Shown: piece after piece, positions 57,630 to 63,976 of the stretch
How positions within the stretch are numbered: position 1 is the first letter of the stretch
Layout: every line of letters starts with the position of its first letter
Assembly: GCF_031583575.1 (NCBI RefSeq)
Contig: NZ_CP134146.1
Coordinates: forward strand, 1-64,000
Direction: 5' to 3'
DNA length: 64,000 bases
Source of the DNA: Thalassotalea nanhaiensis
Lineage (GTDB): Bacteria; Pseudomonadota; Gammaproteobacteria; Enterobacterales; Alteromonadaceae
Translations under genes and position numbers: made by a program
The notes under the pieces: generated by a model
Told to the model about the DNA's origin: nothing
Database searches by the model: none
The model's input: the letters and a program-made list of their open reading frames with translations, nothing else

Positions 57630-57729
57630 GCATAACAAGGCGCTCAAGCAGGACGCAAAACACTTGGCTTGCGTTCGTGCCTCACTAATTTTAGCCAAGT
57701 ATTTTTCGCCTCTTAGCTAGGCGTTAGTT
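57630..57729 (+). repeat. attC site 4
   Basis: GCATAACAAGGCGCTCAAG...CTTAGCTAGGCGTTAGTT with arms ACTTGGCT/AGCCAAGT and a variant centre GCGTTCGTGCCTCACTAATT. Confidence 0.88.
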
Positions 57730-57734
57730 GCCTT

Positions 57735-58172
57735 ATGAATATTGTGCCATTAATCGGATTGAAGAGTATCGAATTTGGTGACTCCAAAGAAAAAGCGAAC
57801 ATGCTATTTGGTGTACCTGATTTAGTTGAAAATGAGTTAGGGCAAGACGGTGTTAGTTCTGAAATTTGGGAGTTCAAATCAAAAGGACTGAAGTTATATT
57901 TCGATCCTGATTTAGAGTTTAGGTTATGGGAAATCTCTATTACCTCTGAAACTGTTCAGCTCAATAATGTTACGCTAATTGGGCTTAATGAGACTGAGTT
58001 GCTAAATAACTTTCCAAGTTTAGCTTTAGAAGTAAATGACGGTGTATTTAAAGAGTATGTAGATTCATCTCAAGAACTAGTGTTCTTCTTACGTAACAAC
58101 ATCGTTGAACGTATAGATTTATCACCTAATTTAGATGACTATCTAAACAAGTTTGGTGTAGTCGGCAACTAA
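57735..58172 (+). CDS. Cassette 5: hypothetical cytoplasmic protein
   Basis: This is a 145-residue acidic protein without signal or membrane segment. It begins IGLKSIEFGDSKEKANMLFG and contains repeated short beta-like stretches (IWEFKSKGLKLYFDP, LVFFLRNNIVERIDLSP). The size and composition would fit an immunity or antitoxin-like protein, but I recognise no family. Confidence 0.7.
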   Translation: MNIVPLIGLKSIEFGDSKEKANMLFGVPDLVENELGQDGVSSEIWEFKSKGLKLYFDPDLEFRLWEISITSETVQLNNVTLIGLNETELLNNFPSLALEVNDGVFKEYVDSSQELVFFLRNNIVERIDLSPNLDDYLNKFGVVGN

Positions 58173-58267
58173 CAAGCCACTCAAGCGGGACTGCTAACAG
58201 CTTGCTCAGTTTCGCTTCGCTTCACATTTTAGCAAGCTATTATCAGCCCCTTAGTGGGGCGTTATGT
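58167..58267 (+). repeat. attC site 5
   Basis: AACTAACAAGCCACTCAAG...TTAGTGGGGCGTTATGT with arms AGCTTGCT/AGCAAGCT. Confidence 0.9.
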
Positions 58268-58281
58268 ATCTAGGAGATGTC

Positions 58282-58662
58282 TTGAGTTCTCGATTCAATA
58301 AAAAGTCTTTAATTCGATGGAAGGTCTATATTGATCGTTCAAAAATGTATATTGGCTATGTACAGTTTTTGCTTATAATTTTCGTTTTCATAAAATCTCT
58401 AGGTGATAACCCCGTTACTGAATTTGTATTTAATAGCCCAATGATTGCAGTTCCTATTATTTTAGTTATTTTTGTTATAGCTTCTTTGCTTCTCGGTTAT
58501 TTAGATTCAAGGCTTGGGTTTCGTGAAGAAGAAATTAGAAACCACTCTAAATCTAATCCTGTATTAATGGAAATTCAAAAATCTCTTAATGAGCTAAATG
58601 ATAAAGTAGCACAAATGGAACAGAGTAAAACAAACAAAAGTTCAGGCGAAACAGATACATAA
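58282..58662 (+). CDS. Cassette 6: membrane protein with C-terminal coiled coil
   Basis: The first in-frame ATG (58264) is part of attC site 5. The TTG at 58282 has GGAG 5 bases upstream and is the more likely start (126 residues). Two membrane segments (about residues 22-40 and 52-74) are followed by a Leu/Lys/Glu-rich region with a likely coiled coil (ILMEIQKSLNELNDKVAQME in similar spacing). No family recognised. Confidence 0.65.
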   Translation: MSSRFNKKSLIRWKVYIDRSKMYIGYVQFLLIIFVFIKSLGDNPVTEFVFNSPMIAVPIILVIFVIASLLLGYLDSRLGFREEEIRNHSKSNPVLMEIQKSLNELNDKVAQMEQSKTNKSSGETDT

Positions 58663-58760
58663 CAAGCCATTACAGTAACGGGACTGCTAAGAGCTTGCTC
58701 GGTTCCGCTTCGCTTCACATTTTAGCAAGCTATTATCAGCCCCTGAATGGGGTGTTATGT
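58657..58760 (+). repeat. attC site 6
   Basis: ACATAACAAGCCATTACAG...CTGAATGGGGTGTTATGT. The conserved GCGTTA is GTGTTA here. Arms GAGCTTGCT/AGCAAGCT. Confidence 0.88.
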
Positions 58761-58814
58761 TTTTCTGCCAACATCAATGCATAATTTATTTTTAGCTTAC
58801 ACTGAGAAATCAAT

Positions 58815-59402
58815 ATGAAACCCAATAATAAAATTCAAATGATACGCCCCGTTTTAACAGAAGTCTTATCAATTGTTATAGGTGTTCTGCTTGCTTTAGC
58901 TGTAAATGAATGGAATGAAAACCGAATACAAACTGGAAAAGCAGATGAAGCAATCCAAAATATAATCCATGAAATTGATTCTAATATTAAGTTAATGGAT
59001 ATTGTTAATAAAAACAATAAGGTTGTCATAGAGTTGCTTAATAATGAAAGCGTTGTAACTTCCAACGAAAAAAATAATCAACAGTTTTTACCCGGATTGC
59101 AAATACAGGATACGGCGTGGAAAACTCTTCAATCAACGGGGGTTTCACAACATATTAAGTACTCTACACTTTATACGTTATCTAATGTTTACTCACTTCA
59201 AGAGATTTATAAAAAATTGGGGTACAATTTAATTCAAAATGTTGCTAATCATCGTATATTGCTATCGGTTAAAGATAAGGGTGTTTTAAACTCTATTGAC
59301 AGTAAGGTATTCCTTACTGACATGGAGTTAATAGAAAGTGTTGAAAGTGCACTTTTGAGCAATTACAAAAAAACTTTGGATCAGCTTAAAAGTAAAGTGT
59401 AA
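58815..59402 (+). CDS. Cassette 7: DUF6090-like membrane protein
   Basis: This is a 195-residue protein with one N-terminal membrane segment (about residues 13-32, VLSIVIGVLLALAVNEWNENR) followed by a helical, probably coiled-coil domain. The membrane segment running into the EWNENR motif is typical of DUF6090-type proteins, whose function is unknown. GAGAAATC upstream gives a weak ribosome binding site. It is one of the longest leaders in the array (54 bases). Confidence 0.7.
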   Translation: MKPNNKIQMIRPVLTEVLSIVIGVLLALAVNEWNENRIQTGKADEAIQNIIHEIDSNIKLMDIVNKNNKVVIELLNNESVVTSNEKNNQQFLPGLQIQDTAWKTLQSTGVSQHIKYSTLYTLSNVYSLQEIYKKLGYNLIQNVANHRILLSVKDKGVLNSIDSKVFLTDMELIESVESALLSNYKKTLDQLKSKV

Positions 59403-59408
59403 AACAAA

Positions 59409-59510
59409 ACATAACAAGAATTTAAAGCGGGACTGCTAACAGTTTGCTCGGTTTCGCTTCGCTTCACAATTTTAGCAAACAATTATCAGCCCCTTAAATG
59501 GGCGTTAGGT
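59409..59510 (+). repeat. attC site 7
   Basis: ACATAACAAGAATTTAAAG...TTAAATGGGCGTTAGGT with arms AGTTTGCT/AGCAAACA. Confidence 0.9.
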
Positions 59511-59524
59511 TAATAAGGAAATTT

Positions 59525-59746
59525 ATGAGTATAGCTGGACGTATAGCTCAACTAATTATCGGTTTAGTAGTAGGTTGGTACGGCTTAACCTTAGTGTCTG
59601 AGGATGGTTCAGATATATTCACTTGGTTACCAGTAATTATTGGTGCAGGTACAATCTTATCAGCCATGTTTCCTGATCTTATCGACATATCAACTAATGA
59701 TGGTGATAGCGGTTCTAGCAGTGACTCTGGCGGTGACGGAGATTAA
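59525..59746 (+). CDS. Cassette 8: small membrane protein with Asp/Gly/Ser tail
   Basis: The frame opens inside attC site 7, but the ATG at 59525 with AAGGAAATTT upstream is the likely start (73 residues). Two membrane segments (about residues 4-22 and 31-48) precede a low-complexity tail rich in Asp, Gly and Ser. No family recognised. Confidence 0.65.
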   Translation: MSIAGRIAQLIIGLVVGWYGLTLVSEDGSDIFTWLPVIIGAGTILSAMFPDLIDISTNDGDSGSSSDSGGDGD

Positions 59747-59749
59747 TTA

Positions 59750-59849
59750 ACCTAACAAGGCACTCAAAAGGACAAATAACCGTTGGCTGTTTGCTCCTTC
59801 GTCGCTTATTTTAGCCAACAATTATTTGCCTCTTAGTGAGGCGTTATGA
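59750..59849 (+). repeat. attC site 8
   Basis: ACCTAACAAGGCACTCAAA...TTAGTGAGGCGTTATGA with arms GTTGGCT/AGCCAAC and the centre GTTTGCTCCTTCGTCGCTT. Confidence 0.88.
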
Positions 59850-59861
59850 GTCTCTAGGGAA

Positions 59862-60173
59862 ATGAGTCAAGAAGAAATAAAAGTGGAAATTTGTGAGCAT
59901 GCTTTAGAAGTATGTAACAACAATCGCAATGTAATGCTTCCCCAAATATTTGAGTCAATTGAAAACCAATTGAATTGGTTAATTGCGTACTTCAAAGGTG
60001 AGTCTTGCGATAGACAAAAATTATTTGAATTAACCTTTGGACATTTTGCCGCTCGTGAAATTGACCCTAGAGAAAAAGAAGTTGTTGAAGCACTGAATAG
60101 AGCTTTTTATGTTGCCGAAAGAACTCGGCAAGGACTTAAATTGGATTTAAACGTTTTGAGAATAGACTCATAA
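59862..60173 (+). CDS. Cassette 9: Tsi6-like immunity protein
   Basis: This is a 103-residue, fully helical-looking cytoplasmic protein. The pattern SIENQLNWL, then DRQKLFELTFGHFAARE, then AFYVAERTRQGLKLDL closely follows the Tsi6 immunity protein of Pseudomonas aeruginosa, which neutralises the (p)ppApp-synthesising type VI effector Tas1. This is judged from memory, not by a search. No toxin gene accompanies it. The GGGA before the ATG is unusually close (1 base), so translation may be weak. Confidence 0.72.
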   Translation: MSQEEIKVEICEHALEVCNNNRNVMLPQIFESIENQLNWLIAYFKGESCDRQKLFELTFGHFAAREIDPREKEVVEALNRAFYVAERTRQGLKLDLNVLRIDS

Positions 60174-60271
60174 CAAGCCAATACAGTAACGGGACTGCTA
60201 ACAGCTTGCTTGGTTCCGCTTCGCTTCACATTTTAGCAAGCTATTATCAGCCCCTGATTGGGGCGTTATGT
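60168..60271 (+). repeat. attC site 9
   Basis: TCATAACAAGCCAATACAG...CTGATTGGGGCGTTATGT with arms AGCTTGCT/AGCAAGCT. Very similar to attC site 6. Confidence 0.9.
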
Positions 60272-60291
60272 GTTTGTGTTACGAGGAATCT

Positions 60292-60615
60292 ATGACAATA
60301 CCTTACAATATGGCTTTTGCATGTCTAGATTGTCGTAAGTCATTCAAACGTCAGTTTAATTTATCAAAAGAGTGTCCGTCAGAAATGACTTGTCCTAATT
60401 GTGCTGGAATAGCTCATAATTTTGGCCGTCATTTTAAAGCACCGAAGAAAACTGATAGTAAACAGTGGAAAAAGATTGAGTTCTTATTCCAACATGGGTT
60501 TAAATTTCAAAAAATTAGAATAGGTAGTGGGCATCACGATGTAGTGAATTATCCTGATACATTAGAGCAAGCTAGAGAGTTCGTAGTTAAATATAAAAAT
60601 CACGCAATTAGCTAA
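60292..60615 (+). CDS. Cassette 10: zinc-ribbon protein of unknown function
   Basis: This is a 107-residue protein from the ATG at 60292, which has GAGGA 5 bases upstream. The longer frame from 60268 starts inside attC. Two CxxC pairs (ACLDCRK and TCPNCAG) about 21 residues apart form a probable zinc ribbon. The C-terminal half is basic, ending in a helix EQAREFVVKYKNHAIS. It could bind nucleic acid, by inference from the zinc ribbon only. Confidence 0.7.
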   Translation: MTIPYNMAFACLDCRKSFKRQFNLSKECPSEMTCPNCAGIAHNFGRHFKAPKKTDSKQWKKIEFLFQHGFKFQKIRIGSGHHDVVNYPDTLEQAREFVVKYKNHAIS

Positions 60616-60623
60616 GTATAAAC

Positions 60624-60721
60624 ACATAACAAGTTGCTTAAACGGACGTGTAACAGTTGGCTCACGCTCGTTCCTCGCAAGTTTAGCCAACTGTTTCACG
60701 CCGCTTAGCAAGGCGTTAGTT
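60624..60721 (+). repeat. attC site 10
   Basis: ACATAACAAGTTGCTTAAA...TTAGCAAGGCGTTAGTT with arms AGTTGGCT/AGCCAACT and the centre CACGCTCGTTCCTCGCAAG. Confidence 0.88.
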
Positions 60722-61018
60722 TGTTTTATCTTTAAGAGTTAAAAACAAGGAATGTTTTCAAATTAAAGTAAGCGCTTTTTATTGAGTAGATACTTTTTAA
60801 AATCAGCGCTTAACCTACCTAATCATTTCCATTTTGTTTTCTTTTTAAGTACAGTAGATAAATTGTAAAAAGTGTATGTTTACCAATGGCTTGTGGCCAG
60901 TAAACTGGCGGAAGCGTGGTTACTCAAACTAACAAGCTGTTCAACGTGACACATAAAGCTGGCTGTGTTTCGTGCCTCAACTATTTTAGCCAGCTTTACT
61001 TAGCCCGTTAACAGGGCG
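60716..61018 (+). other. Cassette 11: cassette without an open reading frame
   Basis: Between two intact attC sites lie about 205 bases with no plausible ORF on either strand (the best candidates have 3-5 codons). Structure is present: AAGCGCT (60770-60776) and AGCGCTT (60805-60811) are complementary, and GCCAGT-AA-ACTGGC (60896-60909) is a perfect hairpin. It might carry a promoter or a small RNA, or be a dead cassette. Confidence 0.7.
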
Positions 61019-61024
61019 TTATGA
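60927..61024 (+). repeat. attC site 11
   Basis: AACTAACAAGCTGTTCAACG...GTTAACAGGGCGTTATGA with arms AAAGCTGGCT/AGCCAGCTTT. Confidence 0.88.
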
Positions 61025-61036
61025 GTTTCTCCGAAT

Positions 61037-61672
61037 ATGGCATCTGTTGAAGATTGGGTAGGACTTCTCAAAATTAGAGAAGATAAACTATCTAAAATTA
61101 AATATGAAACAGTACAACAAAAATATGTTTTGTTTCTTGCTTCTAGGGTAAGTGAGCTGTGCTTAGATGCTGTTATTCTTTTAAATAATCAAAGAGTATC
61201 AGGCGTACCTGTAATTTTGCGCACCGCACTAGAGTCATACGCTGATTTTTTAGCATGTATAAAAGAATCTGAACACACCAAGGAAATGACAGACTCTCTA
61301 TACTGGCAACTTCACGAACTCCATAAAGAAACAGATAAAGAAAAATCAGATTATTACAAAAATAAAGGTAAATATTCCTCTGTTAAAAAGCGATTTAATA
61401 AGGCTGGTTTACAAGAGTTATTTAATGGTTATTACAAAGAACTTTCTCTTCACTCTCATGGTAACCTATCAGCATTGATAGAGTTTCATTCAAAAGATAA
61501 CTCTGTTTATTTAGGTTCATTGAGTGATGATGAGAAATTATTAATGTTCTTTGATCAGGCTATTAATTTCTTGGCTTTAATTTTAAAGGACACTTTCGAG
61601 TTCTTTAAATTACCTAAAAGTGATTTATTAGAGCCACAAAGAGTTTTAGACAGTATTAATAAAAACTCATAA
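61037..61672 (+). CDS. Cassette 12: DUF5677-like protein
   Basis: This is a 211-residue helical cytoplasmic protein, the largest cassette product. The stretch RVSGVPVILRTALESYADFL and the later ELSLHSHGNLSAL resemble DUF5677-type proteins (an Arg-x3-Glu helix and a Ser-His-Gly helix), of unknown function. No clear ribosome binding site precedes the ATG. A 9-codon frame beginning in the attC end overlaps the start and may couple translation. Confidence 0.65.
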   Translation: MASVEDWVGLLKIREDKLSKIKYETVQQKYVLFLASRVSELCLDAVILLNNQRVSGVPVILRTALESYADFLACIKESEHTKEMTDSLYWQLHELHKETDKEKSDYYKNKGKYSSVKKRFNKAGLQELFNGYYKELSLHSHGNLSALIEFHSKDNSVYLGSLSDDEKLLMFFDQAINFLALILKDTFEFFKLPKSDLLEPQRVLDSINKNS

Positions 61673-61770
61673 CAAGCAATTAAAGCGGGACTTTTTACAG
61701 TTTGCTCGGTTCCGCTGCGCTACACAATTTTAGCAAACTATTAAAAAGCCCCTTAATGTGGGCGTTAGGG
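61667..61770 (+). repeat. attC site 12
   Basis: TCATAACAAGCAATTAAAG...CTTAATGTGGGCGTTAGGG with arms AGTTTGCT/AGCAAACT and the extra pair CTTTTT/AAAAAG. Almost identical to attC site 15. Confidence 0.9.
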
Positions 61771-61786
61771 TTTCAGGGAGGTTCCA

Positions 61787-62302
61787 ATCAAATATCTAGC
61801 ATTTTTAATCGTTCTTTTATCTTTCACATCCTTTGCTCAAAAATTTGAGTACTCAACAATTTATGGGACAAAGGTAAATATCTCAGTTGATGAAGAAAAA
61901 CAAAAATGTAGAACACAAATGTTTGATGTTATTAGCATAACTAAAAACTGTGGTTGGGACATTGATAAAGAAATTAATATCATAGGTAATAACCTACGTA
62001 TAAAACTATTAAATGATAATATTTCTCGTGGTTATCATGAGTGGGCAGACGAATTCGGTACTTATAAAGTACAAACTGTTAAAGAGTTAAATTTACTTAC
62101 TCATAAATTTGAAAACGTATATGTTGTACAATTTTTCCAACAAACGCCTTACCCTGCGGTATATTTAACATTAATAAATCGTCAAATTGGTATTATTGGT
62201 TTTGGTCGTAGAACTGAAGCATATCCAAATCTAGAAGTTACTGATTTGGCTTTTATAAACGGTGATTGTGGTTTTGCTGGGGCTTGTAATAAGAAACCCT
62301 AA
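61787..62302 (+). CDS. Cassette 13: secreted protein with apparent ATC start
   Basis: The frame from ATC at 61787 encodes 171 residues with a clear signal peptide (KYLAFLIVLLSFTSFA). A perfect AGGGAGG ribosome binding site ends 5 bases before the ATC. No ATG, GTG or TTG lies between the upstream in-frame stop (61766) and the signal peptide. The first in-frame ATG (61919) would remove it. Cassette 14 begins with ATG and the same 15 bases. Mature protein: two Cys near CRTQ and NCGW, and two near the C-terminus. No family recognised. Confidence 0.65.
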   Translation: MKYLAFLIVLLSFTSFAQKFEYSTIYGTKVNISVDEEKQKCRTQMFDVISITKNCGWDIDKEINIIGNNLRIKLLNDNISRGYHEWADEFGTYKVQTVKELNLLTHKFENVYVVQFFQQTPYPAVYLTLINRQIGIIGFGRRTEAYPNLEVTDLAFINGDCGFAGACNKKP

Positions 62303-62398
62303 CAAGCGCATTAAGACGGGACTGCTAACAGTTTGCTCGGTTCCGCTCCGCTTCACATTTTAGCAAACTATTACCAGCCCCTTATGCGGGCGTTATGT
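62297..62398 (+). repeat. attC site 13
   Basis: CCCTAACAAGCGCATTAAG...CTTATGCGGGCGTTATGT with arms AGTTTGCT/AGCAAACT. Its outer arms equal those of attC site 1. Confidence 0.9.
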
Positions 62399-62404
62399 AG
62401 CAAT

Positions 62405-62785
62405 ATGAAATATCTAGCATTTGTATTTTTAATTATATCTTTTAATGCATTTTCTTGTACTCAAGAAGAAGCCATGGCTGCTGAAGAAGTCGCTGCTTAT
62501 GCCAAATCTTGGGAAGCTTTGGAAAATACATTCATTAAGTACGAACATTGCGATGACGGATCTATTGCGGCCGGTTTTTCTGAGTCTGTATCAAATTTAT
62601 TAGCGTACAAATGGGATGAGTTAGCTTATTTAAAAAACAAGCCTGAGCTATATAAATTTGTTTTATCCCATATAGATGAAACATGGGGCATGCAATATGA
62701 CGACGTACTTAAAAATGTAAAGCGTTCATGTCCTAATTTCGCTAACAGCATTTGTCAGGCTGTTATCAATTTGCCAGCTACATAA
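62405..62785 (+). CDS. Cassette 14: small secreted Cys-containing protein
   Basis: The frame opens in attC, but the ATG at 62405 begins a signal peptide (MKYLAFVFLIISFNAFSC), giving 126 residues. The Cys right after the hydrophobic core (NAFSC) could also be a lipobox-like lipidation site, though the -3 residue is poor. The mature part is acidic and helical with four Cys in all. No ribosome binding site is evident. No family recognised. Confidence 0.65.
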   Translation: MKYLAFVFLIISFNAFSCTQEEAMAAEEVAAYAKSWEALENTFIKYEHCDDGSIAAGFSESVSNLLAYKWDELAYLKNKPELYKFVLSHIDETWGMQYDDVLKNVKRSCPNFANSICQAVINLPAT

Positions 62786-62879
62786 CAAGTCATTCAAGCA
62801 GGAAAATTTACAGTTGGCTGTTTTCACTGCGTTCAACATTTTAGCCAACTATAAATTTCCTCTTAATGAGGCGTTATAA
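62780..62879 (+). repeat. attC site 14
   Basis: ACATAACAAGTCATTCAAG...CTTAATGAGGCGTTATAA with arms AGTTGGCT/AGCCAACT and the short centre GTTTTCACTGCGTTCAACAT. Confidence 0.88.
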
Positions 62880-62895
62880 CTCAAGGAAGTATTGT

Positions 62896-63105
62896 TTGCT
62901 TATGAAGCATTGGATGCTCAAATTAAGAATGTTTATCTTTCTTAATTCAATTATATTTCCCGCTTTAGCGCATGGTCCCGAATGGGTTTACTATGCGATG
63001 TGCGTTGGCTTATTTGTCGGGTTCATTGGATTACTATGGGTAGCTTGGAAAGTAATCATCTTTTTTGTTATTCCAGCATTACAAAAATTGTTAAGTAAAA
63101 AATAA
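62896..63105 (+). CDS. Cassette 15: small membrane protein
   Basis: Start uncertain: TTG at 62896 is well spaced from AAGGAAG, while ATG at 62902 is 12 bases from it. The product has 67-69 residues with an N-terminal hydrophobic segment ending PALAHG, possibly a signal peptide, and a second segment YYAMCVGLFVGFIGLLWVAW. No family recognised. Confidence 0.6.
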   Translation: MLMKHWMLKLRMFIFLNSIIFPALAHGPEWVYYAMCVGLFVGFIGLLWVAWKVIIFFVIPALQKLLSKK

Positions 63106-63128
63106 ATTTAACCTATTGAGAAATTGAG

Positions 63129-63232
63129 TTATAACAAGCAATTAAAGCGGGACTTTTTACAGTTTGCTCGGTTCCGCTGCGCTACACAATTTTAGCAAAC
63201 TAATAAAAAGCCCCTTAATGTGGGCGTTAGGT
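63129..63232 (+). repeat. attC site 15
   Basis: TTATAACAAGCAATTAAAG...CTTAATGTGGGCGTTAGGT. It differs from attC site 12 by one base between the core ends. Confidence 0.9.
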
Positions 63233-63247
63233 ATACAAGGAAGTCTA

Positions 63248-63481
63248 GTGAAAAAATTCAAGGCATATCTACTCATCATATTTAGCTCACTTTTAGGCCT
63301 TTTCGCAACATTGAGTGCGTTAACGTCTATACCTATGTTTATGAAACTAGATATTTCGCAGCCTTATAATTGGGGGTATATTGGTGGTAGAGTAATCATA
63401 ATTGTTTTATTGTTATTTTTAGCTAAGGTACTATTTAGTAAAGGTAAAAAGCTAAAATCTGTTCTCGAAAGTGGTGCTTAG
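63248..63481 (+). CDS. Cassette 16: small two-segment membrane protein
   Basis: The GTG at 63248 with AAGGAAG 4 bases upstream is the start, and the frame further upstream belongs to attC. The 77-residue product has membrane segments at about residues 5-27 and 46-63 and a basic end (SKGKKLKSVLES). No family recognised. Confidence 0.65.
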   Translation: MKKFKAYLLIIFSSLLGLFATLSALTSIPMFMKLDISQPYNWGYIGGRVIIIVLLLFLAKVLFSKGKKLKSVLESGA

Positions 63482-63484
63482 TAT

Positions 63485-63584
63485 ACCTAACAAGCTGTTA
63501 AAGCGGGAAAAATTACAGTTGGCTGGTTCCGCTTCGCTTCACATTTTAGCCAACTACAATTTTCCCCTTAACAGGGCGTTATAA
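63485..63584 (+). repeat. attC site 16
   Basis: ACCTAACAAGCTGTTAAAG...CTTAACAGGGCGTTATAA with arms AGTTGGCT/AGCCAACT. Confidence 0.9.
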
Positions 63585-63596
63585 GGGCATCATACT

Positions 63597-63971
63597 GTGG
63601 TGAAGTATTTAGTAATTTTCCTATTATTGTTTTCAGGTTTTACGTATTCGAGCGAATGTACGAAGTGGGAATACGCAAACTTAGGGTATACGACTTCTTC
63701 TAACGGTTTAGAGCCTGAGCATGAAAAGTTCGGTTATTTTGTTTTGTGGTCAAATCCTAAGGGGTTATCAACATGGCAAAATAACAAATTAATGATGAGT
63801 GGTGTTACTGATAAATCAATGAAAGAGTTCTTTAAAATAAATTCCCACGACTATATATCTATTCTAAATGCTTTGGGCAATAGAGGTTGGGAAAGCTATA
63901 GCTATGATCTTTATCGGCGAACAGAGCACGAAAAAAATCATAGTTGGCAGTTTAAAAGGTGTAAGGTTTAA
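63597..63971 (+). CDS. Cassette 17: secreted DUF4177-like protein
   Basis: This is a 124-residue product starting at a GTG (63597, or the next codon) with AAGGG upstream. The signal peptide is MVKYLVIFLLLFSGFTYSSE. The mature part CTKWEYANLGY, LNALGNRGWESYSYDLYRR and WQFKRCK has the WEY...LN.LG..GWE...FKR pattern of DUF4177 proteins (function unknown), with a Cys at each end of the domain, possibly a disulfide. Confidence 0.65.
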   Translation: MVKYLVIFLLLFSGFTYSSECTKWEYANLGYTTSSNGLEPEHEKFGYFVLWSNPKGLSTWQNNKLMMSGVTDKSMKEFFKINSHDYISILNALGNRGWESYSYDLYRRTEHEKNHSWQFKRCKV

Positions 63972-63976
63972 AACCC

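Noticed and set aside
60751-60765. Tiny ORF after AAGGA in cassette 11 (ATG TTT TCA AAT TAA)
   Set aside because: Four codons only. It is too short to support a gene call.
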